This document shows positions 59,901 to 64,000 of a stretch of 64,000 bases of DNA, piece by piece. The stretch's first letter is position 1. Every line of letters starts with the position of its first letter. The notes below the pieces were generated by a model. The model was not told the DNA's origin and did no database searches. It was given only the letters and a program-made list of their open reading frames with translations. The position numbers and the translations under genes are program-made. The DNA comes from Marthasterias glacialis (taxonomy: Eukaryota > Echinodermata > Asteroidea > Forcipulatida > Asteriidae): positions 16,508,110 to 16,572,109 of the forward strand of contig OU452227.1 of assembly GCA_911728455.2 (NCBI GenBank), given 5' to 3'.

Positions 59901-61993
59901 CCAAAGAGTAATTAAGGATTACAAATTATAGTGTCAATTGTGCTTGTTACCTGCAGTAGATTTTAAGACTGTTTTGAGGAAGCCAATAATTGAATCTCTG
60001 ACTTCCCATTGGGGATCCCAGGACTTCTTGATTATCAAATCACCCAGCAGTCTCATCCAATCTGTTGTATCTTGCAATATCAATGTGTGAAGTGAAAGCA
60101 AAGAAGCAAGAATATCTAGGCACTTGCAGATAACCTGTAACATGTCAAATTCAAACAAGATTCATCTTTAATGGGTTGAAAATCACTGGGAAAAAGTTAC
60201 AACATTTTAACTAGGTTTATATTGAGTTTCACTTTTTGGTTCTCATTTTTTTGAAGAAAAAAAAAGTAAATGGAAGAATTTGTTTCCTGTGATATGTACT
60301 AGTAGGTTTGTACAAACACACATTATTTTTGGAATACTGTTTTAACTGATTATTAATTTGTGATGTCATCAATGTTGTTCTATGAATATATCCCACACAA
60401 TGCTTTACAAGCAAACAATATTTGAACATTGGTTGTGGTTTGATTTTTGCAAAAAACCTTTTCAATGGGCATTTTGTACAATAATATACATTTGTACAAC
60501 TATATTCATCAAGGATTATGACTAGCAATTCACACAACAGGGTACTCTTATGTGTTTAATGTATTTCTGTATCACTGTGCTAAGCCACTGAAAGGTGTTA
60601 TACTATCAACTCTGTAATGTAAAGAGTTAGAGACAACTCGACTTGCTGAATTAAAGATTTATATTGTTTCAAAATGTACACCAATTATCATTTAGTTTTT
60701 AACACCTTGACTGCCATGCATAATTTCACATGGCATTCCCATTTGCCAAGTGTTATGCACATGCACGCATACTGAATAGGTACTAACTTAAATAATTTGA
60801 ATATAAACCTTTTATAGAAGCATGTCCTCACCACCACTGCCAGCAGTGTATTTATTGCGCCCTCAGTGATGCCAGTATATTTTATTTACAATGCAAAGAC
60901 CTTTCATTCTCTACGAGTATACTCGTAGTGGCAGCAAGTGGAACACCTGTTAGTACGAGTATACTCGTAGTTGGCAGTCAACGTGTTAAGATACCATATA
61001 TTTCTGTTTAATCATACATGGCTAATAGTGTTAATTACTGTAATAAAAATGGGCATTTTGGTACAAGCCACTTGGGGCCACTATAGGCTTTTTGGTACAA
61101 GCCGCTTGGGATTAACCACAATGCAGTAAAAATCTCTACAGTGAAGAACTGAATTTTCGAAAAGAACAAAAGGTTTGAGGCAATTCTAAATGTATGGAAT
61201 AGTGAAATTTGTTTATTTTCAAGAGAAAGCTGGACCCTTGTAATAAGGTTAGATGTTTCAATGTTATAACTCACAGTACAGTCAGACTCCGGATTATTCA
61301 ATATGGTCGTCAACTCAAGAACAATCCTCATCAAATGCACTTCAGTCAACATAAAATCACCTGCATTTTAAAAACAAGTTTTATTTAAGACAATACAAGT
61401 TTATTACCATTGCTGATCACACCCTACATGTATCCCAGGTGAAGTACAACCTACATGTACAATGTGGGAGCATATTGCCCACAACCACAGGTCTTAATAT
61501 CCACATTAACAGACAGGTTAAAAAACCTGGACAATTCCCAAGTCTTAAAACACAATTTACAATTTATATTATAAGGCCGTGTTCTGAATTAACGGCTTTG
61601 GCACTGGCTACGGCTAGATTGCTGAAGGATCCTATTCTTCAATGTTGTCACTGCAGCAAACGACCGTAGCCGTAGTTGTAGCCGAAGTCACTTGATTCAG
61701 GCAACTAGAGATGAATGTGAAGATGTGGTCTGGGGAAATTCCATTTATTCTGAAGCATGTGACATCAGTTCACAAACAAGATGGACACAATGAAATATCT
61801 TACTTTTATTTTCAGAATCCACCATATTCTTCAGTGAAGTTAAGATGACCTTAGTAACTTTGAGAGATCCACGTAGATGACCTTTGAGTGAATCTGTGGC
61901 AGTCTGCTGTGATTCTTGACCTAGAGTGATGCTCAGAATTGAGATCCCATCATCAACAAAGCTGCTTTGTTCACTCATAACTTGACTCTCACA
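53232..61993 (-). CDS. BRAT1: BRCA1-associated ATM activator 1 (BRAT1), C-terminal 451 residues in 5 exons
   Basis: BRAT1 is a HEAT-repeat protein that binds the INTS9/INTS11 nuclease module and was first described as an ATM/BRCA1 partner. Minus-strand exons in order: 61993-61804, 61360-61275, 60134-59951, 59484-59318, 53960-53232; phases 0/1/0/1/0 join without a break (1356 nt). Diagnostic stretches are WEVRDSIIGFL, SFVRASALTAI, DSQGFARRATICTLTEWLD, DLDWEVKLGALQFWE, and the C-terminal SLLEDILA followed by final DCY, all in the same order as human BRAT1 as I remember it. Alternating helical, leucine-rich text fits HEAT repeats. The N-terminal ~45% (family length about 820) must lie right of the window. 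No internal stop seen. Identification is from remembered family sequence, without a search. Confidence 0.85.
54245..54330 (-). mobile_element. tRNA-derived SINE head, minus strand
   Basis: The reverse strand has TGGCTCAGTGG (A box, 54316-54306) and GGTTCGAATCA (B box, 54272-54262) at tRNA spacing, without an acceptor stem. Lies in the long BRAT1 intron. Confidence 0.6.
55987..56784. mobile_element. TTAA-flanked MITE carrying a nested MITE
   Basis: The outer ends TTAAAGGGGCTGTGTCATCA and ATGACGACACAGCCCCTTTA (next TTAA) belong to the family seen at 19944-20148. The copy is long because a second element (56048-56610) sits inside it. Confidence 0.75.
56048..56610. mobile_element. Nested MITE with 18-bp perfect inverted ends
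   Basis: ATGTTATGTTGGCGTAAC (56048-56065) and GTTACGCCAACATAACAT (56593-56610) are perfect inverses, next to A- and T-runs. Subterminal GGGTCGGTCGGG is shared with the transposon at 21150-22445. Confidence 0.8.
56955..59030 (+). mobile_element. DIRS-like tyrosine-recombinase retroelement, degenerate
   Basis: In order: RT (HHLSFPEGHSI-type block at ~56965, LAKADIKSAFRLLPVSPLDY at ~57120, HYLDEFF at ~57319), post-RT YLGLEIDVL, RNase H-like region (LDLFTDASGSIGFCAYF, FHTDNAAVVHIIN, HVPGVFNVIADSLSRFQ; to 58216), then a tyrosine recombinase (58249-59025: FGFMRVGELA carrying the first catalytic Arg, then RAHSFRI with the HxxR pair). RT catalytic YxDD reads YLDE. Frameshifts at about 57345 and 58770 and missing termini show it is dead. 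RT plus RNase H plus recombinase in this order is diagnostic of DIRS-type elements. It lies antisense inside a BRAT1 intron. No inverted or split repeats were found. Confidence 0.88.
59318..59484 (-). CDS. BRAT1: BRAT1 internal exon (167 nt)
   Basis: Encodes DSLLVWFKLHHLHLRILECI, NDGDSFVRASALTAIVDVSK, QQDLWQDLLKETGKSE. FVRASA is the BRAT1 motif after a variable acidic loop. Acceptor TTTGTCTAG, chosen because the phase fits; a nearer CAAG at 59462 would break frame. Donor GAG|GTTTGT. Confidence 0.85.
59592..59693. mobile_element. Foldback MITE rich in AGGACTAGTCCT
   Basis: GGTGGATTTCACAAA at the left and TTTGTGAAATCCACACC at the right are inverted; between them TTAGGACTAGTCC repeats as palindromes. 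Confidence 0.8.
59951..60134 (-). CDS. BRAT1: BRAT1 internal exon (184 nt)
   Basis: Encodes VICKCLDILASLLSLHTLIL, QDTTDWMRLLGDLIIKKSWD, PQWEVRDSIIGFLKTVLKST, A. The PxWEVRDSxxxFL motif is characteristic of BRAT1. Acceptor TGTTACAG, donor GCAG|GTAACA. Confidence 0.88.
60699..60990. mobile_element. TTAA-flanked MITE with paired 16-18-bp palindromes
   Basis: TTAACACCTTGACTGCCA and TGGCAGTCAACGTGTTAA are inverted with two mismatches and include TTAA; the ends look like piggyBac-type MITEs I know from other animals. Inside, CTACGAGTATACTCGTAG (60911-60928) is a perfect palindrome and recurs as TACGAGTATACTCGTA (60955-60970). Confidence 0.8.
61275..61360 (-). CDS. BRAT1: BRAT1 internal exon (86 nt)
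   Basis: Encodes DFMLTEVHLMRIVLELTTIL, NNPESDCT. Acceptor ATGCAG, donor ACT|GTGAGT. The phase (1 in, 0 out) fits both neighbours. Confidence 0.75.
61574..61700. mobile_element. MITE-like inverted repeat
   Basis: GGCTACGGCTAGATTGCTG and ACCGTAGCCGTAGTTGTAGC share inverted CTACGGCT-type segments; located between two BRAT1 exons. Confidence 0.5.
61804..61993 (-). CDS. BRAT1: BRAT1 internal exon (first visible)
   Basis: Encodes CESQVMSEQSSFVDDGISIL, SITLGQESQQTATDSLKGHL, RGSLKVTKVILTSLKNMVDS, ENK. Acceptor (minus strand) GATTCAG; donor AAAA|GTAAGA; 63 codons plus 1 nt. Stops lie in frame just upstream of the acceptor, which supports this boundary. Confidence 0.75.
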
Positions 61994-62082
61994 CTGAATC
62001 GTATCAATAGTTACAGAATTTAAGTCAACAGATGTTATAATTGCATCAGGAATAAAGAATTGTATTTATTACTCTAAACCAA

Positions 62083-62238
62083 TGTGTGATAAACACTGTA
62101 TACTCAGTGCTTTCACCCCCAAGTCCTCTGATGAATCTGCTGAATGGTGGGGTCATAGGTTCCAATCCAATCCAGTGGTATGTCTGTGGATTTGTTTTCT
62201 GCAGGACTCAGGAAAGCATTGAGTTTACTTATCACAAA
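62083..62238 (+). mobile_element. SINE/MITE with inverted ends
   Basis: TGTGATAAACACTGTATACT at the left and AGTTTACTTATCACA at the right are inverted; a B-box-like GGTTCCAATCC lies inside. Related to 28935 and 50410. Confidence 0.5.
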
Positions 62239-62239
62239 T

Positions 62240-62950
62240 TAAATTTGATTCAATTCAATTATTTTATTCATGAAAATTATTTCCTCACTTTCCACATCGG
62301 TGCAGGGTAAAAAAAAAGTAATAGTAAAATTTAATTCGTTGCAGAAGAAAGTTCTCAAAATCATCAGAAATCCCAGGACAAAATATTATTCTCAATTAGT
62401 ACTCCTGAACACTGTTTCCTATTGTAGATACAGTGTATATGGCCATTGCCATACTTCTAGTATTTAAATTTAGGTTTTGTCATAAATTGACTGCATGTAT
62501 GCATATATGCAATTGTTTTTATGTTATTGGATGAATGAAAATAATAATGCAAAGCATCTGCTACGAGACAAAATAGACTCACAAAAGAAACAATTCATTA
62601 AATTAACACAAAAATCAAATCATGCATTTTTGGGGTAGTTTTATATTTGGAGAACCAAATGACACATATCAAAGCTTTTGAACCTGTTGAAGTCATACCT
62701 CATACCCACATATTCAGGTCAAATAATATTGTGTATGCTTTCACTAATACATTTGAAAGCCCTCTTTTGGTGTATTATGTATTGGGATCGATTATTTCAA
62801 TCTCTCTGGGAGAAATAGCTAACCAAAATCTGGCCAATAGATTTAAGTATCTAAAAGGTCATACATGTCAAATACATCATGTACATACACCTTTTTTATG
62901 ACATTTCATTCTTATGAGGCATCATCTTTAATCTTTTTCCAAACAGTTTC
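62240..62950. other. BRAT1 intron, nothing recognised
   Basis: AT-rich; open frames here have no recognisable content, and no BRAT1 exon was found. Confidence 0.45.
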
Positions 62951-62984
62951 ATTTGTAAAACTGTTGGAAACAGTTATTATTCAA

Positions 62985-64000
62985 CAGCAAGCTTAAGCTT
63001 TAGGGTTGGGACGTTTAACTGTTTAACACTCCAGCTTTAGGGTTGGGACGTTTAACTGTTTAACACTCCAGCTTAAGGGTTGGGACATTGAATTGTTTAA
63101 TGCTTCAGCATGAGGGTTGGGACGTTTAAATGTTTAATGCTTCAGCTTTAGGGTTGGGACGTTTAACTGTTTAATGCTTCAGCTTTAGGGTTGGGACGTT
63201 TAACTGTTTAATGCTTCAGCTTTAGGGTTGGGACGTTTAACTGTTTAATGCTTCAGCTTTAAGGTTGGGACGTTGAATTGTTTAATGCTTCAGCTTTAGG
63301 TTTGGGACGTTTAACTGTTTAATGCTTCAGCTTTAGGGTTGGGACGTTGAATTGTTTAATGCTTCAGCTTTAGGGTTGGGGCATTTAATTGTTTAATTCT
63401 TCAGCTTTAGGGTTGGGACGTTTAATTGTTTAATGCTTCAGCTTTAGGGTTGGGACGTTTAACTGTTTAATGCTTCAGCTTTAGGGTTGGGACGTTGAAT
63501 TGTTTAATGCTTCAGCTTTAGGGTTGGGGCATTTAATTGTTTAATTCTTCAGCTTTAGGGTTGGGACGTTTAATTGTTTAATGCTTCAGCTTTAGGGTTG
63601 GGACGTTTAACTGTTTAATGCTTCAGCTTTAGGGTTGGGACGTTGAATTGTTTAATGCTTCAGCTTTAGGGTTGGGGCATTTAATTGTTTAATTCTTCAG
63701 CTTTAGGGTTGGGACGTTTAATTGTTTAATGCTTCAGCTTTAGGGTTGGGACGTTTAACTGTTTAACACTCCAGCTTTAGGGTTGGGACATTTAATTGTT
63801 TAATGCTTCAGCTTTGAGGGTTGGGACGTTTAACTGTTTAATGCTTCAGCTTTAGGGTTGGGACGTTTAACTGTTTAATGCTTCAGCTTTAGGGTTGGGA
63901 CGTTTAACTGTTTAATGCTTCAGCTTTAGGGTTGGGACGTTTAACTGTTTAATGCTTCAGCTTTAGGGTTGGGACGTTTAACTGTTTAATGCTTCAGCTT
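62985..64000. repeat. 37-bp minisatellite, at least 27 units, runs off the window
   Basis: The unit contains AGCTTTAGGGTTGGGACG followed by TTTAACTGTTTAATGCTTC. Variants alternate TTAACTG/TTGAATTG/GGGGCATTTAATTG. A four-unit pattern repeats at 148 bp (GTTGAATTG at 63346, 63494, 63642). Located upstream of the first visible BRAT1 exon, so presumably intronic. Confidence 0.95.

Overview
This window is nuclear DNA of an animal with large, AT-rich, repeat-filled introns. The repeat set (LINEs of the CR1/L2 group, a DIRS-type tyrosine-recombinase retroelement, a Crypton-like recombinase remnant, many foldback and TTAA-flanked MITEs, tRNA-derived SINEs) and the metazoan gene content suggest a marine invertebrate. 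A deuterostome is plausible, but the sequence alone does not fix the phylum. There are no operons and no CRISPR arrays; almost all long open frames outside the two genes are transposon remnants or chance.

Two host genes are present, tail to tail. (1) Plus strand, 1927..50791: mitochondrial aconitase (ACO2). Nineteen exons give a continuous 700-residue reading frame equivalent to about residues 81-780 of the vertebrate enzyme; the first exon(s), start codon and mitochondrial presequence lie left of the window. All splice sites are GT-AG except the first visible intron, which is GC-AG. (2) Minus strand, 53232..61993: the C-terminal 451 residues of BRAT1 (partner of the INTS9/INTS11 Integrator nuclease module and of ATM signalling) in five exons; its 5' part lies right of the window. 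The stop codons are 2.4 kb apart.

Layout: 1-5014 ACO2 intron and exons 1-2, with a 1.4 kb TTAA-flanked transposon. 5096-18018 is a 12.9 kb intron filled with a nested LINE pair (6.9-11.2 kb), a frameshifted Crypton-like gene (11.6-12.9 kb), a foldback element (13.2-13.5 kb) and a LINE fragment (15.4-16.3 kb). 18019-20454 holds exons 3-6, bracketed by two nearly identical transposons in opposite orientation. 20.5-36.3 kb holds exons 7-11, a transposon with clear target-site duplication (24.5-25.6 kb), a 76-bp-arm hairpin (31.3 kb) and a 2.5 kb 38-bp minisatellite. 36.3-50.8 kb holds exons 12-19, two related elements with regulatory-looking motifs (41.3-44.1 kb) and a 31-bp minisatellite (44.65-46.6 kb). 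52.3-64 kb is BRAT1 with a DIRS-like insertion in one intron and a 37-bp minisatellite running off the right end.

The most unusual observation is the 31-bp minisatellite that begins exactly at the end of ACO2 exon 16. Its unit is made of the last 17-18 coding bases of that exon plus the first bases of the intron, including the 5' splice site, so some 44 downstream copies of an exon end and splice donor (many with a mutated donor) sit directly behind the real one.
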